Part shown: positions 26,315 to 38,020 of the stretch, in pieces
How the letters are laid out: the number at the start of each line of letters is the position of its first letter
Numbering within the stretch: the stretch's first letter is position 1
Source: Fasciola hepatica
Lineage: Eukaryota; Platyhelminthes; Trematoda; Plagiorchiida; Fasciolidae
Length of the DNA: 64,000 nt
NCBI GenBank assembly: GCA_948099385.1
Contig: CANUEZ040000180.1
Coordinates: 1,066,501 to 1,130,500 of the forward strand
Direction of reading: 5' to 3'
The notes under the pieces: generated by a model
Told to the model about the DNA's origin: nothing
The model's database searches: none
Seen by the model: only the letters and a program-made list of their open reading frames with translations
Position numbers and translations under genes: made by a program

Positions 26315-27844
26315 ATGGCGGAAACCACAGAACAGCCTGTTTTGTACTCAAGAAACACGGACTCGAATATAAATGCTACCAGCCTGACAGGCGCGTCACC
26401 GGTAAACCCAGAAGCCCAAACCTCTGCAATGGCAAATACGGATTCGGCAACTGCACATGGTGGACACACGGAAAGTTCGAATATCGGTTCTGATCATGTG
26501 AATGAATCAACTTCGGATGAGTTCAAATCCAAAATAGAAATTGATCGAGACAGTGTGGATCCAAAAAAAGTGGTCGACAACAGCATCTCAGAACCCTCAG
26601 ATAGAGCAGACTTGGAAAATAAACAATTCGCCGGTGAGACCACAGAAACACCGACAGAGAAAACTATAAATGACGTTCAATTACGTCAATCAGATATTCA
26701 AGCGAAGCCCTCTTCGCCAGCAGCCACGGAACCAGAAGAGACAGCCCTTAGGCCGACGGAAGTTGAGAATGAAAAACTAAAGTTTCAACCTATGGCTTCC
26801 AGTATCTCCGATGAAGTAACGGCTGGGGCATCAGCATTGGTGTCACCGGGCTCGTCACAGCAACCGTTAGATGAAGGCTGTCATTCCGAACCAGCAGTGG
26901 GGAACCGTGAAACAAAGCCTTCAGAAAATATCTATAAGGAAAACTTCGATTCAATTGAAACCATAAATTCCGATGGAACCGTTTTAGTTGTCCCAGCACA
27001 TCCACCTTCAGCTGAAGCTGATGAACTACCAACGGAACAAAAAGAGATGCTTGCTGCAGCGCCCACTGAAACATCCAGTGAAGGTCTCACTCTTTCAGAC
27101 GAGTTGGGTAATACTGTTTTGCAGAACACCACAGCATCCGTTTCACAGTCCTCCAACAGTCAGATCGCGAACCACGAGCAAGAGCCAAATGATAAGTTGG
27201 TAGGCACTATCACAGAACCAATTATGCATGTAATCGATCCATGTACTGAGGTGCCCGAGCCAGTTGGAACACCGCAAACTTCGCGATCAAAAATAAGTGA
27301 AAGTCACGGTGGTGATAATGGACCAGAGCTAAATGTAGCCCATCTCGTGGATGCTGTCGATGTCCGCGAAGCGACTGAGGAAGATATCCCACCCCTGAAA
27401 CCAGTAACCCCGAAAGCGACACAACATGTGGACAGACCGAAGCGTCCACCGCCACCGGTTATCATGACATCTGCTCACGGAATCTCGGATGATGGGGGGA
27501 AAACCAAGAAATCTCACGGTGGTTTTCATTTCCGTCTCGGTAAATCAAAATCTCGGGAGAATTCTTCCACACGGGAGGGTTCACCGGATCATCATCAACG
27601 GCGCACAATTGGAGCAAGTATGCGCAGTGCATTTGGGACACTGACGCGAAGCCTTAAGCAAAAACAGTCCGATTTATCGGGTAAAAAACGAAATTCTGGT
27701 GACGCACCAATAAACGGACATTTCAGTCGACCTCCGCCCCCGGGAATGGATCAAATTCAAGCGACAGTACAACGGCATCATCAAAGTGATCAGGAAGAGC
27801 AGTCGTTACAATCTGTCTCCGGTGTTTGTTTATCCCATGAGTCC
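26315..27844 (+). CDS. First coding exon of an unrecognised disordered protein gene
   Basis: The frame starts at ATG 26315, directly after in-frame TGA and TAA codons, and stays open for 510 codons to a consensus phase-0 donor (TCC|GTAAGT, GT at 27845-27846). Without splicing it would run 18 more residues to a TGA ending at 27901. Residues 1 to about 370 are low-complexity and acidic, rich in Glu, Ser, Thr, Pro and Gln, with no signal peptide or membrane segment. Next come a proline run (RPPPPV, about 377-382), a Lys/Arg/His-rich patch (about 396-415), and RRTIGASMRSAFGTLTRSL (about 429-447), which could form a basic amphipathic helix. A second RPPPPG follows near 472. This layout suits a cytoplasmic adaptor or membrane/cytoskeleton-associated protein with SH3-type ligands, but that is inference. 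Folded domains would have to be in later exons. I do not recognise the family. The existence of the coding exon is near certain. Confidence 0.88.
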
Positions 27845-28597
27845 GTAAGTCCTCTCGGGTTGTCGAAATGGAAATATTTGGGTGATTATGAGGATACGTG
27901 ATGTTCTGATCGTATTGTTCTCCGCCAAAATTAGGCGTAATATCTCTTCACTGCGGTTGAATCACACAATGCAAACCAGTTGGGTATTTTTACCGCATAA
28001 GATAAAAAGCTACCCATGCTTTTGGCATAAAATTACTTTATTCGTTTCCGTTATCATCAAAACCAAGGACTTCCGATTTTTAAACAAAATCAGCAAAAAT
28101 TAAAATCTTAAGTCCTATTCTCACTGCGCGCGTACCCGTTGATACAATGGAAGGAGCGCGTCCCACAGCCTCAAGGGATCAATGCAAAGCTTAGGAGAAA
28201 GCTGGCAACGGTGACTGCAGAATCACGTGACCTCAATAGGTCAGATTTTGTAACCGACAAGGGGCACTAGTGTAGTGTTTTGTATGACAAACACTGGCCA
28301 TCGTTGGTGGGGTTCGTAAATTGTGTCGCAGATTGTTTACCCTGCCGTTAACGTCTATTGGTCTGTCCACTCTGTGGTAGGTGTTTTTCACATTTTACCA
28401 GAGTACAATGAAATATCAGCAAAGGCCTTCTGTTTTTGTGGAGATATCACGAAAATAACTTCAAACCGACATTACTTTATAGAATAGAAGTAAATAATGG
28501 ATGGAGAAGATACGAATAATGAAACAGTTTTACAATCAACTGATTCTTTATCAGGTCTTCCCAGCGTACGTCTTGACCAAGGCACAGCTTCAAGACA
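27845..28597 (+). other. Probable intron of the 26315 gene, left part
   Basis: Begins with the donor GTAAGT. No convincing acceptor with a phase-0 open frame is visible within this stretch. The intron probably extends well to the right through the repeats listed below, as is usual for large fluke genomes. Confidence 0.45.
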
Positions 28598-28790
28598 GTA
28601 ATCCACTGTCTTGTGGATAGTTACCACACCTGATCTACTGAGACCTTATGTGGCTCTCCACGCCAAGTCACAAGGTCTGGCTGCCGGTCATCAATAATAA
28701 TGGAGTGGGCTTTCGTGGACATGACGCATACCCCTTCCATTACACTCATGCGCAAGCATGTAATAAAAAGTCGCACTGGATCCTGGTGAT
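28598..28790 (+). repeat. SINE body, tRNA-Lys-type family, head missing
   Basis: Aligns with 62878-63040. Shared strings include GTAATCCACTGT, GTTACCACACC, GTCTGG(C/T)TGCCG, a run ending in CACTCAT, and CAAGCATGTA. The tRNA-like head seen in the 62783 copy is not visible upstream here, so this is a 5'-truncated copy. It lies inside the presumed intron of the 26315 gene, in the same orientation. Confidence 0.7.
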
Positions 28791-29419
28791 GGTTTCAGCT
28801 ACACAGTCTAGCATCTTGTCATCTGTTGTATTCATGTCAATTTACAAATGGAAGTAAGCTAATCTACTGTACGCCACCGACTTGGTTCAACAATAGTGGG
28901 GAAAATTGGAGAAAATAACATGGATTTGCATCACTAAAAGTATTCCATAAATTAGATTTCATCCCAGATTTGGTGATGAACCTAACCGGGATAAGATCCT
29001 ATACATGAACAACACATCCCGGAAATTTTGGGAGCATCGCGATGTGAATCCCGGGTAGCTCGCCTAGTAGAATGCAACTCAAAGCTACGAGGAACTGGTA
29101 CCCATCCACGGGACTGAAAACCAGCAGTTCATACGAATCACCAACTTTGAGAGTGATTCAAAATTACAATAAGAACTAAACTGATTTGTGTGTAGAACAC
29201 ATTCACCATTTCCGATCGCCCAATAACTCGGACAGAGTATGACTGGATCTCATGTATAATCATATTCTTCCCTGCCATTCAGTTAAGAAAGGGATACGTC
29301 TGTCGGTTCTGAATACGTCGATTCTTTTGAAATACGTACTACCGTGTCGTCAGTAGTAGAACAACATTGTTCATAGTGTTTCTTTAACTCGGGGCTCACT
29401 GTGTAAGAATTCTAGACCG

Positions 29420-30060
29420 GTGGCTGAAACTTTAGACAATGAATGTTTCATTGAGCTGGTCAACTACTTTGGGTATCTTGGGCGCTTGATAACAGCTGGA
29501 GGTATTGTTGGGGTCGGAGAGATCACTTCATGCATAACGAAAGCTAGAGCAGCTTTCGCAAACCTGCAACGCCTGCGGCGTCGCCGTGTCATCCGGCTCT
29601 CTCTCTTAAGGGTCTGGTGTACGTCACCTTGATTCGTAGTGTCTTACCCTACGGTTGGGAGATCACTTTGCGTTGAGGATGATCAGCGTCTTTCTGTGTT
29701 CGACAACCGCTGTCTTTGAAGCATTTCTCGCGTCTTGTGAGAACATCGAGGGAGTAATGACAAGATGCGCTGTTGTGTGTTAGGCATGAATAGCCGCCCT
29801 CTTTACGAAGTGATCGTCCTACACCGTTGCTGGTGGCTGGAACATGTTTAACGAATGTCTGTCCATCGTCTATCTTTCCATGCTTTGTTCTCACTGTGGG
29901 GCAAGTTTGGAAGAAGCGAAGTGGTGGTCATTGCCATGACTTGGCGTAGAGGTTTGAAAAACCTAACATCAGCATTATCTTTGGTTGGAGCATTCCGCCT
30001 CCGTGGTTGGGGCCCATGGGATGAGGATTGTCGCCGAATAAAGACATTGAGGGACAAGGC
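29420..30060 (+). mobile_element. Non-LTR retrotransposon (LINE), 3' RT fragment, degenerate
   Basis: The frame from 29420 reads ...VNYFGYLGRLITAGG... then ITKARAAFANLQRLRRRRV. This matches the conserved segment just after the RT catalytic core of RTE-like non-LTR elements (typically F-x-YLGS-x-I, then a K/R-AR-x-AF-x-NL-x-LWRRR motif). Downstream, out-of-frame pieces read ...IRSVLPYGWE... and VEDDQRLSVFDNRCL, the next conserved motifs (normally LLYG-x-E-TW and VED-x-x-x-L-x-VFD-x-RCLR). Frameshifts and stops separate them, so the copy is dead. RT core, endonuclease and 5' end are absent. It lies in the presumed intron of the 26315 gene in the same orientation. Confidence 0.8.
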
Positions 30061-30300
30061 TCATAACAGAAATTAGTGGCTCAAAAGCTGTGCGGTCTGT
30101 CTGCCGAATTCTCGTGTCCAGTAACCACAAAAATGTTATTCCGACAAATACACTGACAAAAATCACCATAAAAGTGCACGGTGATAAGCTTCCAAAAATC
30201 AGCTTCTGTTTTTATCACTCTCGGTCTGTTTACTTTATTATACGCCTCTTCCCCTATTTTCTAATAGTTTTTGCGTTGGCATCTTACTTGGTCTCAAGCC

Positions 30301-30302
<2 letters not shown>

Positions 30303-30376
<74 letters not shown>
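30303..30376. repeat. (TA)n microsatellite, 74 bp
   Basis: Pure TA, preceded by CTCAAGCCGG and followed by ATAGTTCATTGAC. Confidence 0.98.
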
Positions 30377-30379
<3 letters not shown>

Positions 30380-30649
30380 GTTCATTGACATCTGAGCAAT
30401 ACAAAGACAGTCTTCATCACTCTCTTTTGGCAGCCGTAGGGAGGTTGTCTCGTTCACTATTCAGTTAATTATTGGGAACAAAACCATCCCTTGAAAAACT
30501 GTGCCTACGGTGATATGTACCACTTTCCTGAATTCATCTCACTCTCGCACAAGCTTTGTACTAGCGACAGTTCCTTATCCCGACCCAGTTTATAGTGAAT
30601 AACCGGTCACCCTCGCCTTCTCCCTGTCTGTTACTTCTTCGACTGTAGA

Positions 30650-30803
30650 TTTCGCGCAAGTGGCAACTGTAAGCACTTCGTCCTACCCAGTTCCTCAGTG
30701 CTATCCGGTGTGTGGTCTCGGTATTTGGAATCTATCGGAATACAAGCGGGCGGAAATTTACGGTCTCCTCTCGTTGATCTGTATGATGGAAGTTGATCGT
30801 ACT
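30650..30803 (+). repeat. Inverted duplication, left arm (open frame)
   Basis: Reverse complement of 31367-31520, with about 560 bp and a 76-bp (TA)n tract between the arms. Both arms carry the same uninterrupted frame, recognisable by STSSYPV, YPVCGLG and YGLLSLICM here and HGLLSLICM in the other arm. Differences between arms include about 13 amino-acid changes and only about six silent ones, so there is no sign of strong protein constraint. The unit may be a mobile element or a duplicated exon; I do not recognise the peptide. Confidence 0.65.
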
Positions 30804-30931
30804 AGCTACGGGAATGTCCTCTGTAATTGACGAACCCATTCCATTCGCTTATTTTTCAGTTTCGTGTAGGGTACATATCCAGTAGAATCATATTTATCGA
30901 CTACAGTACTTGCTTATATTTTGTATGTTAC

Positions 30932-30932
<1 letters not shown>

Positions 30933-31008
<76 letters not shown>
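30933..31008. repeat. (TA)n microsatellite, 76 bp
   Basis: Longest pure TA tract in the window. It sits between the arms of the inverted duplication and is followed by G, giving TATATAG directly before a phase-0 open frame at 31010. Confidence 0.98.
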
Positions 31009-31009
<1 letters not shown>

Positions 31010-31162
31010 CCAGAGTATGAACCGGAGTGCCATTCGGCATACACGAAAATACCGGATTTCTGTCTTCGTTGTGAAAAACGAGTATTGGCTGAGGAAAAGC
31101 CTACAAATCATACAACCTCACCAGCAACACCAAATATTCCGAAAACCGGAAATCAAACAACC
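31010..31162 (+). CDS. Possible internal exon (51 codons), weak
   Basis: Directly after TATATAG at the end of a (TA)n tract, a phase-0 open frame reads PEYEPECHSAYTK, DFCLRCEKRVLAEEK and a Thr/Pro/Asn-rich tail, up to a possible donor GTAGTA at 31163. Both ends are phase 0, compatible with the phase-0 donor of the 26315 exon. A C-x2-C pair with flanking basic residues is present, but too little for a zinc-binding call. Open frames this short are expected by chance, the acceptor lacks a normal pyrimidine tract, and the frame lies between inverted repeat arms. It may be nothing. Confidence 0.15.
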
Positions 31163-31366
31163 GTAGTACGATTTCATTTGATTTTTCTCAAAGCGCGAAA
31201 TAGATCAAGGTTCTCGGAATATTTATATTTCTAGATAAAATGTAACTAACCGATAGGCAAGTACAGTAACCGATAAATATGACTCAACGGGTGGTGTGAA
31301 TTAGGTGAAATTGAGAACAGACCAACGGGACGAGCACACCAGTTCAAAGAGGCACTTCCTCAGCTT

Positions 31367-31520
31367 GTACGACCAATGTTCGTCATGCAGATCAGTGAGA
31401 GGAGACCGTGGAGTGCCGCCCGCTTGTATTTCGACAGATCATATGTACCGAGACCACACACTGGATAGTACCGATAAACTGGGTAGGACGAAGTGCTTAC
31501 AGTTGCCAAGTGCACAAAAC
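31367..31520 (-). repeat. Inverted duplication, right arm (open frame on minus strand)
   Basis: Reverse complement of 30650-30803. Read on the minus strand it has the frame ...LATVSTSSYPVYRYYPVCG... continuing to ...GLLSLICMTNIGRTS, with no stop inside the duplicated part. Confidence 0.65.
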
Positions 31521-33246
31521 GTACGTTGAAGAACTGGAAACCGTGGGGGAGTGATTGCCTGGTCACTACAAGTCTACATTTTAGCAAATTTAGTCGGTAC
31601 GAGTGTATCTGGCAAACGACTCGGTTTCTTTACTAGGCTGAACGGTCGGTAATTCGTAGACTCCTAACTCAAAGACATGAATTCGTCAAATATCTAGGTG
31701 TCACCAATATAAGACCCGAAATGCAGTGATTTTCACATACTGCATCCACAATCTTTCACATGTTAGGATAGTTCCAAATAGACAAACATTCTTTCTTCTT
31801 ACCCCGTCACTGTGCGTTCATCACACATTGCATGAATGCATTCCTTTGATTTTCATCAATTTAAATGAAAGGGCCCTCCACATTACATACTGTGTCTTGG
31901 CCACAAGAAACTCAGTTTCTCAAACGAGACAGTACCAAATCCTATGACAGAGGATATACTGAGCCGAATAGGTTCGCCAGCAGTACTTCCATAGAATCCG
32001 ATCAACTGAACTATTTACTGATCACTATTATTATCCAATAAAATCTCAACTAGGACTTATTCCTGTTCTTTCTTCATAAAAGCCTTTTTCTCGTATTTGG
32101 TGTTTCTTTCCACTCACGAGGTGATTCATTTCCCGTAAGCACCGAGTGGGCTCCTCAGCGGACGAGTTTATCGTCTTCTTCTACTGTGCTGCTTCGTTTT
32201 ACGTTTCAATTATTTGTTTACCTCAGGCTAAATATTTCAATTTGCGAGAGCTCAAAATGAAATACAAATGATTTTCAATGTAACTTAACACATTCAGTGC
32301 AATACAACCATCGAAACGCTTCAAGACCATAACAAAAGGAAGACTGATCCATAGCGAAACATTTACACTTGCCCTGATGCGAATGGCCGTGTCCGTTTCT
32401 TACGCACTATGTATTGGATGAAAGAAGTTGGGAATTAAGGTCGAATTGTGTTTGAGTGTTTGTGTGAATTTAAAGTCTCGTTTCCTCTTGCTTTATATGT
32501 CGAGAAAAAATACGGTTGGGATAAAGTGTGAAGCGAAAATGTATCAGAAAATGCTGCCTTTTGAGTGCCGATTTTAGACTATAATTCTTAGATTGAATAA
32601 AGCACGATCATCCATGAGTTGTAACAACAGTATCAGTGCTTTCTGGACGTCATATGGGATTGCACTTGGTGGTAGAGCTTTTTCTACGTATCTTGATTGA
32701 TGAAGTCATTCAGCTGACGGTAGTGATATTAACTAGGCCAGCTCGGCTTCCTGGCTGCTCACTTACCTTGTTTTTATTCTGGAAGCAGCTTTCGACTCGG
32801 CTGATTGCTGGTTTCTTATACGCGAATCTTTCTCAAAGAATCTGATGGCGAGACTAATTTACATTGATAAATCTTTGTGTATAGACTTGCAAAGCCGAAT
32901 TCTTGAAGACAGTGGTCATTTGCTTCTGGGCCGGCAAATGTTGCTCATGTTGTCAGTTGTAATTCTGTACTGTGCAGATAAGCAGAGCTAACATTCTGGG
33001 AGCTGTTACCGTGTAGAATAAAGGCAAGGTTTGTTGCACACATAACCTACTACACTTGATAAACAATTAATTTAAATTATCTGAAATTTGTAAAAGATCG
33101 AAAAGTTTTGAAAATAATCCGAACAAAGAAATACGATATACGGTCTAAAGACTGATAAGAATATTGATTATCAAAAGAACTGAGTAGATAGCATCATACC
33201 AACCGACAATAAAACGTCTGTTATTTAACTCTGTAGATGTTACCGA
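31521..33246. other. Stretch without a supported feature
   Basis: No recognisable domain, RNA gene or repeat copy. Confidence 0.5.
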
Positions 33247-33831
33247 ATGGGTGATATCTGTTCAGCTCCAGCTGTTTGGAATAACATTTCATTTAGCACA
33301 GTTCTATTCGTGATAAGTTCACATCCGGCCAAAGTGCACCAGATCGATGAAAGAACAAAAATCAATGTAATTTTGTGTGTTTCATTTACTCTGCTTCGTT
33401 TTGTTTGCTGTCCTTACTATTACGGACACGTTTTGCTCATCACACCTGGATCAGTTTACATCTGCAAACTGACTATATTCCGTGAGCACCATTCCTATGA
33501 TATTTCCAATCCCTTGATGAAAAATCAGTGCGTGCGTCTAGATTCCGGTCGATTGTCATCCGATCTCACGGTTCCATCCGGATATTTTGTATGTCCGAAC
33601 AACAAAATTCGTGTAGGTGGGACGTCTAGAAAATCTACAATCCAGCAAAGAAGAGTAGCAAGTTCCGTGACGGGCGTACTGCAGTCCGCACGAGGCAAAT
33701 TCTGCAGCTGGCACCGCGGGCCGAAATTAAAACGGCCACCCTCCGCTCGCCGGACAAATGCCCCATCAGCCGAGCTACTACGATTGGAAAATTCCAGAAA
33801 GAAAATCGAACTGTTACAGTCCTTTTTAGTG

Positions 33832-33836
<5 letters not shown>
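33247..33836 (+). CDS. Unrecognised 196-codon open frame, possible exon
   Basis: The frame runs from ATG 33247 to the start of a (TA)n tract. It then continues through the tract as Tyr-Ile repeats to a stop at 33945, but that part is not evidence of coding. About 196 codons without a stop in non-repeat DNA is longer than expected by chance here. Residues about 38-70 are hydrophobic. Residues about 120-196 are basic and G+C-richer (KLKRPPSARR, then ELLRLENSRKKIELLQSFL, a possible helix). The opposite strand is also open over much of it, which weakens the case. A shorter exon, such as 33525-33611 after an AG and before GTAGGT, is another reading. Not recognised. Confidence 0.25.

Positions 33837-33891
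<55 letters not shown>
33836..33891. repeat. (TA)n microsatellite, about 56 bp
   Basis: Pure AT. The right flank, read on the minus strand, is CAGATGAATGGTCGAAACAG running directly into the TA tract, a hammerhead-like string (see findings). Confidence 0.98.
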
Positions 33892-33893
<2 letters not shown>

Positions 33894-34285
33894 TGTTTCG
33901 ACCATTCATCTGGAGCCATCGGCAAGTATGCATTCTCAGTCTTAGAGGTCATTCTGCCTCCACCCAAGCACTTAAAAGAGTCCCCAGGATCCGTTGTCGT
34001 TGACAAGCATCGTCGACGTTTAGGATCCTTAGTCAGTCAAAAGTTATCACAAATTATTGATGATATTTCATCATTCTTAGTGACAACTCCCATTGAGATT
34101 ACCAAGCAGATTATTCAGCTAGTAAAATCATCCCAATATTTCTACCTTGAATGCATGAGCATATATTATTAGTGACTAGCATAAAGATGGACGTAAGACA
34201 TTTCCTAGAAGTACACGATCGGTTTTGGAACCTCCAGCGAAGAACATCTGTTCACAATGCTGGCGGCACGAGTGAGGTCCTGATA

Positions 34286-34287
<2 letters not shown>

Positions 34288-34339
<52 letters not shown>
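34288..34339. repeat. (TA)n microsatellite, about 52 bp
   Basis: Pure AT, preceded by GAGGTCCTGATAGG and followed by GAATTTGAAAATAAG. Confidence 0.98.
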
Positions 34340-34342
<3 letters not shown>

Positions 34343-37300
34343 TTTGAAAATAAGTACGTCTTGTAAACGCTTTCTCTGAAAGAACCGCTTTTACCGAGAG
34401 TTCTTAACAATAAAGCTTTATTAACCATCAAAAGTGACATAATTCCTCCAAAGTTTTACATTCCTCTTTCTCATGTTTAGGAGGTGATGGCTTCTGAACA
34501 ACGTTGAGTTTTATACCTTCGATGCGCAATATTCATCACGGAGTGGGTGAAGACACCCAGACCGTCTTGGTGTTTTCACTGACCTTGAAATGATCGGTAC
34601 TGGCAACGTAAAACATTTGTGTCAAAGAGAGAGTGAGAGATAGAAATTTGGTATAAAGTCTACGGACTTATTTTGATGAATCGCAAAGCCTTTCGAATTT
34701 CGACTGTGCTTCCCTCAAGAGTTGTGGTACGGAAAAGGTAAAGAAATTTATTTTTGTCTAAGAATACTAATTGAGCAGGGCGATTTGAATTGTTGGTAAC
34801 TGTACCACAAATGACACCAAAATGCCCCCGTTAGTTTTTCTGCATTCTTGAAAAATATTTGCACAATAGTTCTAAGGGATGAGTACCAACACGGAACTTG
34901 ATGATACACAAAGTTAACCTTATTGTTCCTCACTTCTCATATTTTGGTTCTCTAACGAATTTTGTTTTGCACCTGACCAATTAGACTTTTCACTACAATT
35001 GGCAGTATGCCAAGAGTGATAAACGGCACCGATCACGTGACAGGTAGTAATACTGTCATCAGAGATGATCTGAAGCAAACACTAGTTCCTCGTTTTTCTG
35101 CTCGGGTTGTTAATTTTTGATTTCTGTTGTTCTCTGTGCGTCCTCAACAAACACACAAACAAATGAGACCTGTTTATTTGTCAGCTGGCGTTTCACGCAT
35201 CGGGTGCCTCTGTTTGTCCCTCCACACTGATCACGTGGATATTCGGTATATTAAGATGATGATGCTGACACTACATTTTAACGACGGACTTTATAGGTGG
35301 TGTAGAAAACGCCTCGAACTGATCGACCTGACTGAGGCTGATCCAATTGTTTGCAGTCGGTAAGCATGCTTTGAAACAGTCTGATAGTTGTTTGAGGATT
35401 CAATTAAAAACCCTGAAAACTTTCTGTTAAAAAATCATCCACTTATTTTATTGTGAAGAATTATTGCAATTTTGGATGTTCACTTGGGACTGAGGATTTT
35501 GGTGGTTCTATCGGAATTGAAAAAAGCAAAAATTCGCGGACCTGTATCAGTCAGTTTGAGTAGCATTGATTGCGTGCATTGACAGCTCACCATGCCCAAT
35601 TGAAACTATGTAATTATTGTTAGGAATTGTTGTCTGGGTGTCTGATGCCATTTCCATTATTGAAGTCAAGTGCCGTTTTGATGAAAAATCGATAATTTGC
35701 AACAGAAGTTACAGATGGATGCTGTACCATCAATAGTTTACAAACATTAGCCCGTTGAGTGATAGCCCAGAAAGCTTAACGGTTACAAAGTGTGACCTAC
35801 AATCCTCCAGATCAGCAGAGTTCACGTTTTTAGTCGAGACTCAGTGGATATAGGCTTGAGTTTGTAATTCGAAACGGGGGCTCTCCCGTGGTTTTGCATG
35901 TCTTGTTGAGCGTTAATACTACATGCATTATATTATGCAATGAATAATCGTTGTGTGATTTGAATATGATCGGGAAAACCACCAATGACTGAGATGGGTT
36001 TTTTGATTTGTTGTCAGCTAATGTAACATAAAATGGTACCGATTATTGGAGTGATTTGAGCTTGAGACAACGACGAGCTTCAATTAACCAAGTTTATGGA
36101 AAGAACGAGTGGATCAGGATAGATATGGAATCCATACTAAGTAAATGCAATAAGTCAACCTATCCGATCTCATACGTTAGTTACTACCCTTTTGTTTAAT
36201 CTTGCTTCCTTTGTCAGCGATTAGCATTTTCCAAGGGATGCAAAATGTGCCTTCCGATTTGCGTCCACGGGAAGAATCTAAATCCTTATTATTGTAACTG
36301 AATGAATAGATCGCGTATTTAAATTGTAACGGTTATCGTGTTCGTGAAATGTCCTAAAAATTACCTATGGGATCAGCTATGACTCAGATAATTATAAGCA
36401 GTGCAACACAATCTGGTGGATGGTACGGCTTTTGGATCCGGCGTACGGGTCCGTGCATATCGTATGACGCAATGTATGTTGAGGGGGAGTGGATTGAAAG
36501 TGGAAAAATCTCTCTTATTTGTCATACAGTGAGCGAGACGGGCGGAGTTGCGTAGTGTTGACAACTCAAGGGAGCTATCCTTATTTTCACTTGTATATAA
36601 CGATTGAACCCTGTAGTACTTGGTAACACGAGCAAGTAGTGGCACTGAACGTAAGAAACTGAGAATCCTGACGAACAACCGAAAACCCGAATTCTCTGAA
36701 CAATTTGACATCACTAATTTATTGATTGCATTACTCCTTTCAGTTATGTTTTGTGCACAAATTCGTCTGCAACGATTCAACCTAAATCGTTTATAATACG
36801 TTAAATTCAGCAAAAATAGATCATGCACATTTTTATTCAATTTTTTTTACCATACTTCGAAAATAAAGGCTTTTCTCTCCGTCACAAAATCAGCTGTTTT
36901 TAAGCAAACTTAAGCACGTGATCACAGTTGTATTTATGAATCTCGTGTCCACCGAGAACTGATGAACGGGGTTTCTTTACGCTACACTTTGAGGTCTCGT
37001 GAAACTCAATAAAAAGTGGCACCAAGCTACAGGCGTATCTGTTCAACAAAAGCTTCCGAAAGGAAGGCATTCCCTCCGGTGTTCCATTGTTTTCGATCAC
37101 TGTGAACGGGGAAACAGGAAGCTTTCCGTTTGTAAACTCACCATCGATTTATGGTTGAAAATATGCTTTCGGAAACATATTGACAGACAGCATTTCATCC
37201 TCTGAATTGAACTGATGCATGATCTTTTCACTACCAGTTTACAGTTCACGGTAAGGATTTTGCCACTTTAAATTCGGGGGGGGGGGGTATTCTTAGCCAT

Positions 37301-38020
37301 TTGAAACGCGCAATATCAAAATTTCACAAGATATATTCACAAGAAAAGAAAATATTATTCTCGTGGTTCTAGTTCATTATGGAATGATTGGTCATATATT
37401 TTTACCGCTCAACTCAAAACTTGGAGCCATCAAAGAAGCTATTTCAGCCTTGACAGAAATCGTTGTCTGCGGTGCTTGTTCACCAATTCGGTAACCTTGA
37501 CTGGGCGAAGAGATTCAAGATTGAGTCGAAAGCACTCACACACACTCATACACACACACACACGCACTCAAACTAATTTATCCAGACTAGTTCTCAACAG
37601 TGTGTGTCATATCAATACTACTGGACGTGAAGCCCGTCCACTGCTGGCTTTGAATATTGTCAAATGTTCATCCCTTAGGGGTTAATGCTCATGACAGGTG
37701 TCAAATCACTAGTGGCCCAAGTGAAACATGCATAATCCAAAGTAACCTGTACAGCTGGCTACTTGATCGTAATGAGTAGCAGCTGTGATTTTTATATTGT
37801 TTATTGTTTTTGTAGACCAGATGTAAAATTTGCATCTTGTATGTTCCACTTATTTTGAAGCTTACCGTGCACTACTGAAGACAACCGCGTCCACGCGCGA
37901 GGTTTTATATGTTTGAATATATTACTCTCATTCAACTGAGTCTTAATACCCAAGCCGATGAGGTCAGCCTTAAATGAAGTATCTCCTGTGAGTAGTACGG
38001 TATTGAATACGGAAGAATAC
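34340..38020. other. Stretch without a supported gene
   Basis: Contains a run of 12 G (37276-37287) and a CA-rich tract (37535-37563). A 155-codon minus-strand frame at 36373-36840 is not protein-like and is close to the longest expected by chance. Confidence 0.5.
37535..37563. repeat. (CA)n microsatellite, imperfect
   Basis: CACACACACTCATA followed by a pure CA run. Confidence 0.85.

Noticed and set aside
36373..36840. 155-codon minus-strand open frame
   Set aside because: Within the upper tail expected by chance for about 7,600 stop-to-stop intervals. Composition is not protein-like and no motif is visible.
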